Positions 1 to 9,455 of a DNA stretch of 64,000 nucleotides are shown here, piece after piece. The stretch's first letter is position 1. Each line of letters starts with the position of its first letter. A program made the position numbers and the translations under genes. The notes below the pieces were generated by a model, which saw nothing but the letters and a program-made list of their open reading frames with translations, was not told the origin of the DNA and ran no database searches. Origin of the DNA: Cladorrhinum sp. PSN259 (lineage: Eukaryota > Ascomycota > Sordariomycetes > Sordariales > Podosporaceae). Where the stretch lies: assembly GCA_033725935.1 (NCBI GenBank), contig MU867094.1, positions 1 to 64,000 of the forward strand, in the 5' to 3' direction.

Positions 1-93
<93 letters not shown>
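1..93. repeat. 93-nt poly-C homopolymer at window edge
   Basis: The first 93 bases are uninterrupted C. No comparable run occurs elsewhere in the 64 kb. It is most simply an assembly or sequencing artefact at a contig edge or filled gap, because natural C tracts of this length are very rare in fungal euchromatin. A genuine G/C tract cannot be excluded from sequence alone. Confidence 0.95.
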
Positions 94-96
<3 letters not shown>

Positions 97-983
97 TCAC
101 TTTTTAACATGTCCGCCTCAATCACATCAATTAACTTCCAAGTTCACACAATTACAGGTCCCGCACTGAACTTTAAAAACTTGTTGCCATTCAGCATGTC
201 AGAAACACACACCAAGCCAGCAGACCACCTTGACGGATCCATGAATGCTGTCCCAAGGCTGCATCTCAAGGACTGGGTAAAACCCTGGAAGAAACCAATG
301 GGAGCACAACGATAGGGCTTGTTGATCAGGCCTGGACCAGACCTTGGACCGGACGATAGGACTTGCTCAGGCGGGCACGGCGAGAACTGCTTGGCATGTA
401 TTCCCTGTTCTTCGCCCGAGACCACATGAATCCATGAATCCAGTGACCACACGAGCGACCACACCATTTGTTTTGTTTTGATGCAAGTGAGAAAGCCACC
501 CAACACTTCAAGGGCCTTCGGCCGATAAATCATGAATCGATGCGTCGCGTCTCCCCCCATGAGGCATCTCACTCTGTTGACAAAGTGTTCTAAACTTGGT
601 TGAATTATAAACAAGCTGCAAAAACCACTGCCGGGAAAAAAGGAAAATGGAGATGGCGGGGCAAAGGAGGAACCTGCGAGTCCATTTCTGCATTGGTTTG
701 CTGCTGGTTTGCTTCCTGGTTTCCCTTTGCGGATCGTGGGATCGTGCAGTCAGGATGCGGGATGCGAGGTGGGGCAGCTGATTGACTCCACTCCTTCCTG
801 AGGGGCAACGTGATCCACACTCCCGCAGACAGGGGTGCCGAGCTAGTGCTTAGGTGCATAACTTTGTGTCTCACCATTCGTTTACCTGCATATCTTATCG
901 TCTTGTTCCAAATTGTCCGAAGAGGTGCACAGGTAACCTGGAATTGCCCAGTCGGCAAAGCATCACAGGCCATCATCTGCGAA
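94..983. other. Upstream region and probable 5' leader of ESS2
   Basis: I see no convincing gene here. The ESS2 reading frame stays open upstream to about position 810, but those 58 codons look unlike the family, so I treat them as leader. Short direct repeats around 427-445 (catgaatc) and 441-465 (gaccacac) are the only local structure noticed. Confidence 0.5.
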
Positions 984-2426
984 ATGGATGGCACGACGGG
1001 ACAGTCAACCGCGCTCGTTCGCAAGCGTACCGATACGGAGTTGATGCCTCCACCTCCACCCGCAAAGCGCATCAAAAGGCCAAAGCAAATCTTGGACGAA
1101 GATACGTACACGGATGCCCTCTCGCACATCATCGCCCGTGACTTCTTCCCCGGCCTCCTCGAGAGCGAGACACAGCAAGAATACCTTGATGCACTGGAAT
1201 CTAAGGACGAAGAATGGATCTCCAGCGCCGGTCGCCGCCTACAGCAGGTCATGACCCCGGGTCGACGACGAGGACTTGCGACACCATTACGCCAACCGTT
1301 CCAGTCCATGGCGGGCCAAACCCCAGTCAACTTTATGGGTGATACACCTGCCTCAGTCGCTTCTGCGGCTACCGCGGCTACCTCGAAACAGAATCATGTG
1401 GACGCAAGCATGTCACTTGCCGCCTTCCAATCAAAATACACGTCCGAAGACAACGAATCCTTCTACAAGCTCCTCGACAAGCAAAACCAGAAGAAGGTTG
1501 AGAAGTACGCGTGGCTCTGGACGGGGAACAAGCTTCCATCAAAACAACAACTTAAGCAAAAGGAAGTAGAAGCAAAACTCCTGGCTCAACGCGGCAGCAA
1601 GGGATTGATAGACGATGGCTTCAAAAAGGACCGTCTCGCGATTCAGGAGAAGGACGCAGCGGACCGGCCGGCGGTGCCGGATCACTGGAAATCGAAGCCC
1701 CACAATGAGCTCATGTTCCTACCAGACGGAGTAGAGGGGCTAGAAACCGTCTCTGAGCGGAGAGAGAGGGAATCGAGGATGGGAGCCAAGCGTGTTGTCT
1801 ACGAAAATACCAGGGTTCCGGATCCGAATCGAAGAATCACCACCACAGCGGGTGAAAACGATGATGATAGATTCCGGCGTGGAGGATCACCTACGCTCTC
1901 AGAAATCCGAAATGCGATCGCAGGAAAAAGAAGAGCATGCGACACAGAAACAAATGCAGCCAGTACCATCGCGGGGGCCGGGGGGGAAACGCCGCGAGTA
2001 AATGGGTACGCCTTCGTGGATGACGAGGAACCGGAGCCAGAGCCAGTTAGACGGCAGAAAGAGTCATCCAAGTCAGTGCCAATCATTGATCTTGGCCCGG
2101 GTGATGCCACGCCGAACCCGTTTCAGCTGCAGGAACAGAGGAAGAGGGAGTTGCTGCATCACAGAATGGTGGATAAGATTTCGCAGTCCAAGAGGACTAG
2201 CGCTAGGCTCGGGGTGACGGGCAGGGTGGAACAGACGCCTGTGCCGAAGTTTCCGAGCAGCCCGAGGGTGAGCGGCGGCGAATTGACGCCGGCTGCGCAG
2301 AGACTGTGGAGTAAGATTGGGAACAATCTGGAGAGGGGGTCAGATTCGCCCTTCAGTTCGACAGTAAAGATGACACCAAGGGGGAAAGGGGCGTCAGGTT
2401 CTGGCTTGAAGAGTGTAATGAAGTGA
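984..2426 (+). CDS. ess2: ESS2/DGCR14 (Bis1-type) splicing-associated nuclear protein
   Basis: Intronless, 480 aa from the ATG at 984. Near the N-terminus it has the family hallmark: a basic KRIKRPKQILDEDTYTDAL segment followed by IIARDFFPGL and the QQEYLDAL heptad-like stretch (about residues 30-75). These define the ESS-2/DGCR14 family, nuclear factors that associate with late spliceosomes and influence splice-site choice. A W-containing segment (KVEKYAWLWTGNK) and a VPDHWKSKPHNELMFLPDG-like block (about residues 235-255) are also characteristic. The C-terminal third is low-complexity, Ser/Pro/Arg-rich and ends with a TPAAQRLWSKIG motif seen in the family. The frame extends 58 codons upstream to about 810, but the start at 984 matches the usual family N-terminus. 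Downstream COQ8 is on the same strand, 508 bp away. Family assignment is firm; the exact start is likely but unproven. Confidence 0.9.
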   Translation: MDGTTGQSTALVRKRTDTELMPPPPPAKRIKRPKQILDEDTYTDALSHIIARDFFPGLLESETQQEYLDALESKDEEWISSAGRRLQQVMTPGRRRGLATPLRQPFQSMAGQTPVNFMGDTPASVASAATAATSKQNHVDASMSLAAFQSKYTSEDNESFYKLLDKQNQKKVEKYAWLWTGNKLPSKQQLKQKEVEAKLLAQRGSKGLIDDGFKKDRLAIQEKDAADRPAVPDHWKSKPHNELMFLPDGVEGLETVSERRERESRMGAKRVVYENTRVPDPNRRITTTAGENDDDRFRRGGSPTLSEIRNAIAGKRRACDTETNAASTIAGAGGETPRVNGYAFVDDEEPEPEPVRRQKESSKSVPIIDLGPGDATPNPFQLQEQRKRELLHHRMVDKISQSKRTSARLGVTGRVEQTPVPKFPSSPRVSGGELTPAAQRLWSKIGNNLERGSDSPFSSTVKMTPRGKGASGSGLKSVMK

Positions 2427-2934
2427 GGATGGATGAGGCTGGTTGGCGTATAGTTGGCTTTGAGATACCCTGGACTTTTATTTTTACTGTTACAATGCCC
2501 ACAAGCGGTTCTTTATTTAATACCATGATAGATAGATACTGGCTTTATTTCCTCCCTTTCTCTTGGGCTCCATCCAGTGTTTGCTTTAGTGCCGAGCCCT
2601 GTTTGTCCCAACGAAGTGGTATTCCCTGGTGATAATTCAGGGGTTCACCCGCCGCTAAGCAGGGGCACGAACGCTCCCCTAACCCACCTACGGTTCATGT
2701 ACCACAAACGGTTCCGACAGAGGGGGGGGCTCCAAAATTTGCACGCTCTCGGCACACGACGTTGACTCCAAAATCGGCTCCACTCTTTGAAATGTCCCGA
2801 TCATCACCGAGAAGGACCAGCACACCATTCGAGGGCAGACGTACCCGAGTGACATAAACAGGTTTCTCATCTCAACAGAACCCAAAAAAAATTCGAACAA
2901 ATATGAGGCGGTGAAACTTGCAAAAACGTGAAAG
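2427..2934. other. ESS2-COQ8 intergenic region
   Basis: This holds the ESS2 3' UTR and COQ8 promoter/leader. No gene is seen. A tiny upstream ORF (ATG AGG CGG TGA, 2903-2914) lies 20 nt before the COQ8 start and could affect initiation. Confidence 0.6.
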
Positions 2935-5241
2935 ATGAGATTAGCAGACTTACTGGTCGACTTGGCGGCTGTGGCCAGTGCTTCACGATCGGTTGCGGCC
3001 AAACATGTCGCTTTGAGGGCGAGGCAGGTCGAGAGGTATGGCAAGACCTCGAGTATCGTGAGGGATGTTTTGAAAGAGAAGAAGGAGAAAGCGGAGGACA
3101 AACCCAGGGAGGAGGTCGTCGAGGTGAAGCATGAGGCGCAAAAGGCACAAGAGCCATCATCACCTGCATCAGCACTGATTCAACAGGAGATGATCGTTGA
3201 GGAAGTGAAAGCCGAGGGCCAGAAATCAAAAGTGCCGCCAGTACTACCCGCCAAGGAAGAATTCAAGCCTGCACCCTGGGCAGAGGGTTCGATTGCACTC
3301 CTCAAGCAAGGGTTCGTTCCTCCCAGGAAACCACCACCGGTTATTGGACGCAAGGCGGTTGGGTTGGGGGGTGTTCTTCCGGGAGTGGGCGATGTTGGTT
3401 CGTTGTTCAAGACTAGCACGGGCAAGTCGATAATTTTGGAGGCGTTGGAGGCAGCTGAGAAGGTGGAGAGCGCGGAGAAGGAGGTTGTGGCGTTTGTCAC
3501 AGATGTTGTAAAGGGTAGCGAGGAGGCAAGAACGGTGAAGAAGGAGACAGAGATTGAGGTGAGGGCGCCCGCAGAAGTTATTGTGGAAGAACTGAAGGAG
3601 GTTGGGGTCGATGTCAAGCCTCCGGTGGCAGCAGCTATTATTGAGGAGCCGAAGAAGGAAGTTGACGTTCAAGTTGATCGTCCAGCAGTAGAGGTTGTTG
3701 TCAAAGCGGCGAAGGAGGTTGTCCAAGAGGCTCCAACTACCGCAGGGAAAGAAGCTGATGGCGAGTCATCTGAGGAGCCACCTGATGAGGTCCGGCCAAC
3801 ACCAACAGAAGAAGCCAAGAAGCCACTTTCCCAAGAGGACGCCAGCATAATCGCCGACCTGGCTTCCAGCCCCATATCCTCCGGCGCACCAGCCTACGAA
3901 CTCCGAGAATCTCGCGTTCCCTCTTCCCGAATAGGCCGACTCTGGAACTACGGCGGTCTCGCAGCCGGCATGTTCGCCGGCGCCATCGGTGAAGGTCTAA
4001 GCCGAGCAGTCGGCGGCGGTGGTACCGGCTCAGTCATGCTCAGCGCAGCCAACATGGAACGCCTGGTATCCAAACTCTCCCGAATGCGCGGAGCAGCTCT
4101 CAAATTGGGCCAAATGATGAGCTTCCAAGACGCCAAGATGCTCCCAGCCCCTATTCAAGAAGTCCTCCAGCGCGTCCAGGACAGAGCAGACTACATGCCC
4201 GGCTGGCAGCGTGACAAGGTCATGAAGGCCAACCTAGGTGAGAACTGGCGGGACTTATTCACGGAGTTCGAAGAGAAACCCATCGCAGCGGCCTCGATCG
4301 GTCAGGTGCACAAAGCCGTCCTCAAGTCAACCGGAGAGCGCGTGGCTGTCAAGATTCAGTTTCCTGGAGTGGCAGACTCCATCAACTCTGACCTCGACAA
4401 CATCGCCATCCTCCTCGCTGCTACTAAACTTCTTCCCAAGGGATTGTACCTGAACAAAACAATTGACAACGCCCGCACCGAGCTAGCATGGGAATGCGAC
4501 TACGAGCGCGAAGCAATATGCGCCCAGCGCTACCGAGAACTCTTGGGCACGTCAGATGACGTCTTTTCTGTTCCAAAAATGTACCCCGAAGCGTGCGGCA
4601 AGCATGTCTTAACCATGCAGTTCATGGACGGCGTGGGCGTCACGCGCATCAAGGACTTCACCCAGCAGCAAAATGACTGGATCGGCACGCAGATTTTACG
4701 CTTGTGCCTGAGGGAGATCACCGAGTTCAGGTTCATGCAGACCGACCCTAACTGGACCAACTTTCTGTATAATGCAAAGGAAGACAAGCTTGAACTTTTG
4801 GATTTTGGCGCGTCACGCGAGTATCCTGAAGAGTTCATCAGTCTTTATGTTCGCCTGCTTGAGGCTTCATCGAGACGAGACAGAGCGGCAGTCAAGTCTC
4901 TCTCGGAGGAGCTGGGCTATTTGACCGGCCACGAGAGCAAAGCGATGCTTGACGCGCACTGTACTTCGGTCATGACGCTCGCTGAGCCGTTCTTGGAGAG
5001 CGCGCCCGAGGTTTATGATTTCAGAGATCAGACGATTACCGAGAGAGTAAAGGAGCAGATTCCCGTGATGATTCACGAGCGGTTAGCGCCGCCTCCTGAG
5101 GAGACGTACAGTTTGCACAGGAAGTTGAGCGGCGCGTTCTTGTTGTGTGCAAGATTGGGAAGTCGGGTTAGGTGTAGGGAGTTGTTTGAGGAGGCCTTGA
5201 AGAAGAGTGGTTTAAGCAGTGATTTGGAGAGTGTATTATAG
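2935..5241 (+). CDS. coq8: COQ8/ABC1 atypical kinase (ADCK3-type), mitochondrial ubiquinone biosynthesis
   Basis: Intronless, 768 aa. The C-terminal half (about residues 365-760) is an ABC1/UbiB atypical kinase domain. It shows the diagnostic KxGQ motif (K390-L-G-Q393), the alanine-rich loop that replaces a normal glycine-rich loop (AAASIGQ, 451-457), the VAVKIQ lysine (K473), the catalytic-loop TDPNWTNF (603-610) and the DFG-type D623-F-G. In the family this protein supports the coenzyme Q synthesis complex on the matrix face of the inner membrane. The N-terminus (RLADLLVDLAAVASASR) can form an amphipathic basic helix fitting mitochondrial import. Residues about 50-330 form an unusually long Glu/Lys/Val-rich, probably disordered segment before the kinase domain. 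Yeast Coq8 is about 500 aa, so this copy is long. Its 3' end faces the AP-1 gamma gene (convergent). Confidence 0.93.
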   Translation: MRLADLLVDLAAVASASRSVAAKHVALRARQVERYGKTSSIVRDVLKEKKEKAEDKPREEVVEVKHEAQKAQEPSSPASALIQQEMIVEEVKAEGQKSKVPPVLPAKEEFKPAPWAEGSIALLKQGFVPPRKPPPVIGRKAVGLGGVLPGVGDVGSLFKTSTGKSIILEALEAAEKVESAEKEVVAFVTDVVKGSEEARTVKKETEIEVRAPAEVIVEELKEVGVDVKPPVAAAIIEEPKKEVDVQVDRPAVEVVVKAAKEVVQEAPTTAGKEADGESSEEPPDEVRPTPTEEAKKPLSQEDASIIADLASSPISSGAPAYELRESRVPSSRIGRLWNYGGLAAGMFAGAIGEGLSRAVGGGGTGSVMLSAANMERLVSKLSRMRGAALKLGQMMSFQDAKMLPAPIQEVLQRVQDRADYMPGWQRDKVMKANLGENWRDLFTEFEEKPIAAASIGQVHKAVLKSTGERVAVKIQFPGVADSINSDLDNIAILLAATKLLPKGLYLNKTIDNARTELAWECDYEREAICAQRYRELLGTSDDVFSVPKMYPEACGKHVLTMQFMDGVGVTRIKDFTQQQNDWIGTQILRLCLREITEFRFMQTDPNWTNFLYNAKEDKLELLDFGASREYPEEFISLYVRLLEASSRRDRAAVKSLSEELGYLTGHESKAMLDAHCTSVMTLAEPFLESAPEVYDFRDQTITERVKEQIPVMIHERLAPPPEETYSLHRKLSGAFLLCARLGSRVRCRELFEEALKKSGLSSDLESVL

Positions 5242-5745
5242 AGAGATTGTGTAAAAGTTACCTATCAGACAGACTGGGAGAAGAGTACATACCCATTTTG
5301 TTGTATAATAAGAAAGACCCTTAGATCTATCAAATACCCGCCCAAGGGAAAATCATCACACTTGCACATCCCTAAAATTTCCCATCTCTCTTATATCTCG
5401 CCCAGTTCGCATTAAAGGAGCCTCGCGGGTTTCCGAGCCACAATCTCCACCCAAGTTCCTGGCAATGACTCGATCTTCAAAACCTTGATGATGTTCAGTT
5501 TGGAGTGTATACTTCACTTCGAGGCTGAAACAGAATAAAAGTCCACTCGACCAAAAAAAAAATATTATCAGTTGTAATCATCAGAAACTCTAAATGATAT
5601 CCCCGGGTAGCTTTTATCCTCGTTCACAATGTTTTTGGTCTGTGCTGTTAACCCATCCGACGCCCAGCCATCATGTCACATCGCCACGCCCCTGTACTAT
5701 TCTAGACGCCTGCTTCATTGAATTCCCCTTCCCATCCAATTACAC
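5242..5745. other. Convergent 3' region between COQ8 and AP-1 gamma
   Basis: About 500 bp separate the two converging stop codons. Only 3' UTR-like sequence is seen, including a short poly-A tract near 5554. No gene is supported. Confidence 0.6.
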
Positions 5746-8457
5746 TCAAGCTGGTTCCTGCCAGGCAACCACATCCATCACCTGTCCTGCCGCAGGGTGG
5801 GTATAGCCTACCTTCAGGCGCAAACGCAAAGGCTAAATCACATACAGTCAGCTACAATGCATAAATGTCGAGTATATGTGCCGAAAGAAGACTTACCCCC
5901 TTGCATCCCGATACCCTCATCAGCTGTGTAGCCTCTGCACCCGGCCCCAATTCCGTCGAAGAAATACTGAGAAGCTGCAATTTTTGTGACTTTGGCACGG
6001 CAGCCTGGAGTCCTACATTTGATAGTGCGGCTCCAGATGTGTTACGGAACCGTGCAGTGGCCTGAATGGTTCCTTCTGCGTTCCTTTGTGTTTGAATAGT
6101 CACATTCAACCCATTGTTGTCGTAGCACGGATGGACGACCGGGGCCGCAGCCGCTTGTGGGGTTGGAGAGGTTGCTGTCGAGAAAAGAGCAGCACTTGGA
6201 GGAGGTGCCGCGGCAGCTGGAGCTGGGGATGGTGAAGAGACTGGACCCTGGGAAAAGAGATCCATAATTGAGGCAACATTGGACTGGGCTGGAGCCGGAG
6301 ATGTGGTGGCTGGGGCTGGCGCGCCTCCAAGAATATCAGCAAGCAGATCAGCGTTTTGGGTGCTGGTGGTCGGTGAAGCGACAGGAGCAGCACCGCTGTC
6401 GCCCATAAGGTCAAATAGAAGGTCTTCCTCCTTCGGTTTGATGACCTTGGACTTCCTATTAGCTGCCTTGTTCGTCTTCTTGGCTGCCTCGCCAAGAACC
6501 CGAGATGACTCCTTAATCTGAGGTGGCGGCATCTTTTCGAGCACGCCACGGCGGATCTCATCATAGTTGAACAGATTTCCGAACTCAACTGCGCGCTGCT
6601 GTACTTCCACATCAAGACTGGTCTGGTGATTTTGGAGAATTCTTCGCACCCGCTCAATCTGTGCTGGATCCGAAAATCTAGTTGTAAGCTTAACCAGCGC
6701 CGTAATCAAGTACTCGGTAGTAACCTGCGTGGCATAGCTGCTGTTGAGAATGGTCGAAAAGAGGTCGGTGATTTCGTGCTCCTTGACCTCCTTGACCAAC
6801 TCTTCCTCTTCGTACTGACCGCCCCGGAGAAGAGCTTCGCCGTATTCGCCGATGCACCATGCGCCAGCCTGTGTCAAACTTTCCTGTGTAATATCCTTAT
6901 TGAGATTTGTGTAGAGCTTCTGCACCGCATATGTTTGTAATTCAGGAGTTGTTGCAATAAGACGGACGAAGGAGGAGAGGATGGGTTCCTTGACGTAGTT
7001 GCCTGCCAGAGTCAAAACACGCAGCATTGTGTCAAAATGCCACCTCTTGTTGGGAGCGTAGCGATCAGCAGCGACACCGATCTGGGTAGTCATCGTCGGC
7101 TTGAACTCATTGTCGGCTACCTCCAAGAAAGCAAGCAACTCTCGAATTAATACCCGAACGTTGCTCTCGTTGATAAGAGTAAAGCTGAGGTCCAGCGCTC
7201 TTCTTCTGATGCTGATATCCGGGTCCCTTAGACATTCCAAGATTGTATTTCGGTGCCTCTGTACGGCGTTGGTATCGATAGCCACCACCTTTACAAGTGT
7301 GTTCAAGGAGACATATCGAATGTTGTTATCCTTGTTTGTCAGGAATTTGCCGAGAATGTTAACGCCCAAGACACGAAGGCCAGCATCCGCCTCAATATCC
7401 AGAATAGTCCGGACAGCCTCGTAGAGAATCGAGTTGCCTACATTCTTCGAAGAGTCTGTGTTAGTAGCGACTTGTGCGAGGATGTCGTTGATTTGTTCGA
7501 TAACCTGGGCGTCACCTAGTGCCAACACTCGAAGAAGTCGCAGAATCTTGGTCTGCAGGAAGGGGTCCGTGATGCCAGTAACATCGTGCTCCGGAGCGTA
7601 GCCAGAAGATGCGAGCCCCTTGAGCGTCCTTACAAGCGCAGGCACAATTGGCTTGAACTTCTCAACGGTACCCTGCTCTCCTCCCTCTGCCTCATCGGCT
7701 TCGCAAAGACTGTTGACGAGGGTGAGACCACAAAGAAGCACGCCGTGATTCCTCTCCGACAACAACTGGATCGACTTCTCGATGAAATGCTCTTGTAGAT
7801 CGGGAACCTTGCGGCAGATTCGCATAGCGCAGAGGGCGGCTTTTCGGCGAATATAGGGGTTCGCGGTGGATATCAGGTTCTCGATCTCGCTAAATAAGTC
7901 TCTCGACATTTCGACCGAGGCGATATTGCCGAGCGTGCAAAGGGCAAGACCGACGACATATTGATTAGAGTGTGACAAGTCGTTCTTGAGGGAGTTGGTG
8001 ACGAGAGTCAACACCTCTTGATTCTCGTCAAGAAGTAAGCTGGTTGCCAGGTGTCCGAGACGCTTGTCGGCAAAGCGCGGCGAGGCAAGGAGCTTTAGGC
8101 ATTCGATCTGGCCAAAGTGTGTGCGTTCACCGAGGGTGAAAAGATATAAGAGTTTGGCGACATTGTTTCGCCTAGACCATCGCAATGCCCTTGGTTAGCA
8201 TGCCGCCGTGCTTATCCCGTTTCGGGGGTTGCTCTCTGTACCTGACGCTATGGTCTGCGCTCTCCTCCCTGAAACTGGCGCGAATAGATGCGCTCTCCTT
8301 CTGAATAACTGCTCTTTCGTCGGCGATGGTCTTTGCGGCGCGTACGTTGCGGATGAACTGCTTGACTGTGGGGTTGAGTTAAGTGCACGTCAGCACCTAG
8401 GAAGCTCTCGAATCGGTGACAGCACAAGGCTGCAGGGTGAAACTCACGGGAGCTCAT
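5746..8457 (-). CDS. apl4: AP-1 clathrin adaptor complex, gamma-adaptin subunit
   Basis: Spliced model of four exons on the minus strand: 8457-8448, 8365-8242, 8171-5897 and 5832-5746, giving 831 aa with all introns GT-AG. The protein starts MSSLKQFIRNVRAAKT and continues into the Arm/HEAT trunk (RRNNVAKLLYLFTLGERTHF and the NPYIRRKAALCAMRICRK repeat), the adaptin N-terminal domain. After about residue 600 comes a Pro/Ala/Ser hinge with clathrin- and accessory-binding-type DLL/DLF motifs (LLFDLMGD, LLADILGG, IMDLFSQG). The last part is the gamma-ear, ending PLRLRLKVGYTH...AWQEPA. The last exon was placed by the conserved ear sequence, since reading through gives an unrelated tail. AP-1 sorts cargo between trans-Golgi and endosomes. 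Clathrin light chain and a Tlg2-type syntaxin lie nearby. The first exon carries only 10 coding nt. Confidence 0.93.
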
Positions 8458-9455
8458 GGTGAATTAAAGCGAGCCCTCCTAGGGGCCTGGAGGCGGGAAT
8501 CTGACCAGAATTGGGAGGCGGGATGCCTTGAGGGAGGTTGTGTGTAAAAAAACAGATAAATTAATTGTAACGGTTGCCCACATACAGTACTGACCCGATG
8601 GACGCTATCACTGGCAGCGATGTGGCTCTGGTGGCTTCCGCTCTGGCTCTGGTCGCTCGGCGCTGACAGCGATGGGTCAGGGCAGCTGTGGTGCCCAGTA
8701 ACCCTTGCAATTGGGCGAATGTGGTGCCTGAGGCAACAATCCTACGTGGGTGACGGGAGGACTCGAGTCTAGACCTTGTGAACATGACTAAAGTGGGGCT
8801 CCCCCCCTTTTCCCCCATAACAACAAACACCATCCAGCATCAATGCAACAACTTACATACAATATAAGCTGTTTAATTAGTTTTGCATTTTGATCTATTC
8901 TGAGATCTAATAGTATTGATACAGAACCGGAACTACAAACTAACAATAAAAATCTTGTTCCTCAACACATCAACGTTTAAATACAGCAGAAAGGGAAAAA
9001 GGGGTTAAAATGGGGGTGAATCATCAAGAGAGTGTCCCGATACACTATTCACTTGTCACTCTGCACTACAGTCCCGGTACATGACCAAAACCGGGACTTT
9101 TCTTTCCAGAAAGCTACACGAACCACTTTTAAGGCAGGTAAAAGAGGGTAAATGGAGAAGAAGAAAAAAAGGGGGGAGGGCTATATACCTATTTGAAGTC
9201 ATTTTTTATTCTATTTTATTCACATTCTTGTGGTTATGGGTTGATGTTAGAAAGATCTCAAGTGCAGATGTACTTAGACGTACCTAAAGTATTGGGTGCC
9301 GACTTTTATAGTGTGTCTGGACGCTCTCACATCAAATGGCCTCTCCGCATCCATGCGCCTCAACGGGTGTCCCCTTGCGTTAAACACCCATTGATCCAGA
9401 CTGAGTACGTCCAAACACTCAAAATCAAATACGCATACTTCAGTGTCTGTCCCAT
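8458..9455. other. Intergenic region upstream of AP-1 gamma
   Basis: This contains the promoter side of the AP-1 gamma gene and the region past the 3' end of the decayed gene. No supported gene. A perfect 9-bp inverted repeat is listed separately. Confidence 0.55.
9070..9098. repeat. Perfect 9-bp inverted repeat (hairpin)
   Basis: AGTCCCGGT (9070-9078) and its exact reverse complement ACCGGGACT (9090-9098) flank an 11-nt loop. It lies in a non-coding stretch between AP-1 gamma and the decayed gene. It could be a transcribed hairpin, a protein-binding palindrome or chance; nothing else in the sequence decides. Confidence 0.6.

Noticed and set aside
605..1330. 241-codon open frame on the minus strand
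   Set aside because: It overlaps the well-supported ESS2 gene on the opposite strand and has no recognisable protein character; it is a shadow frame.
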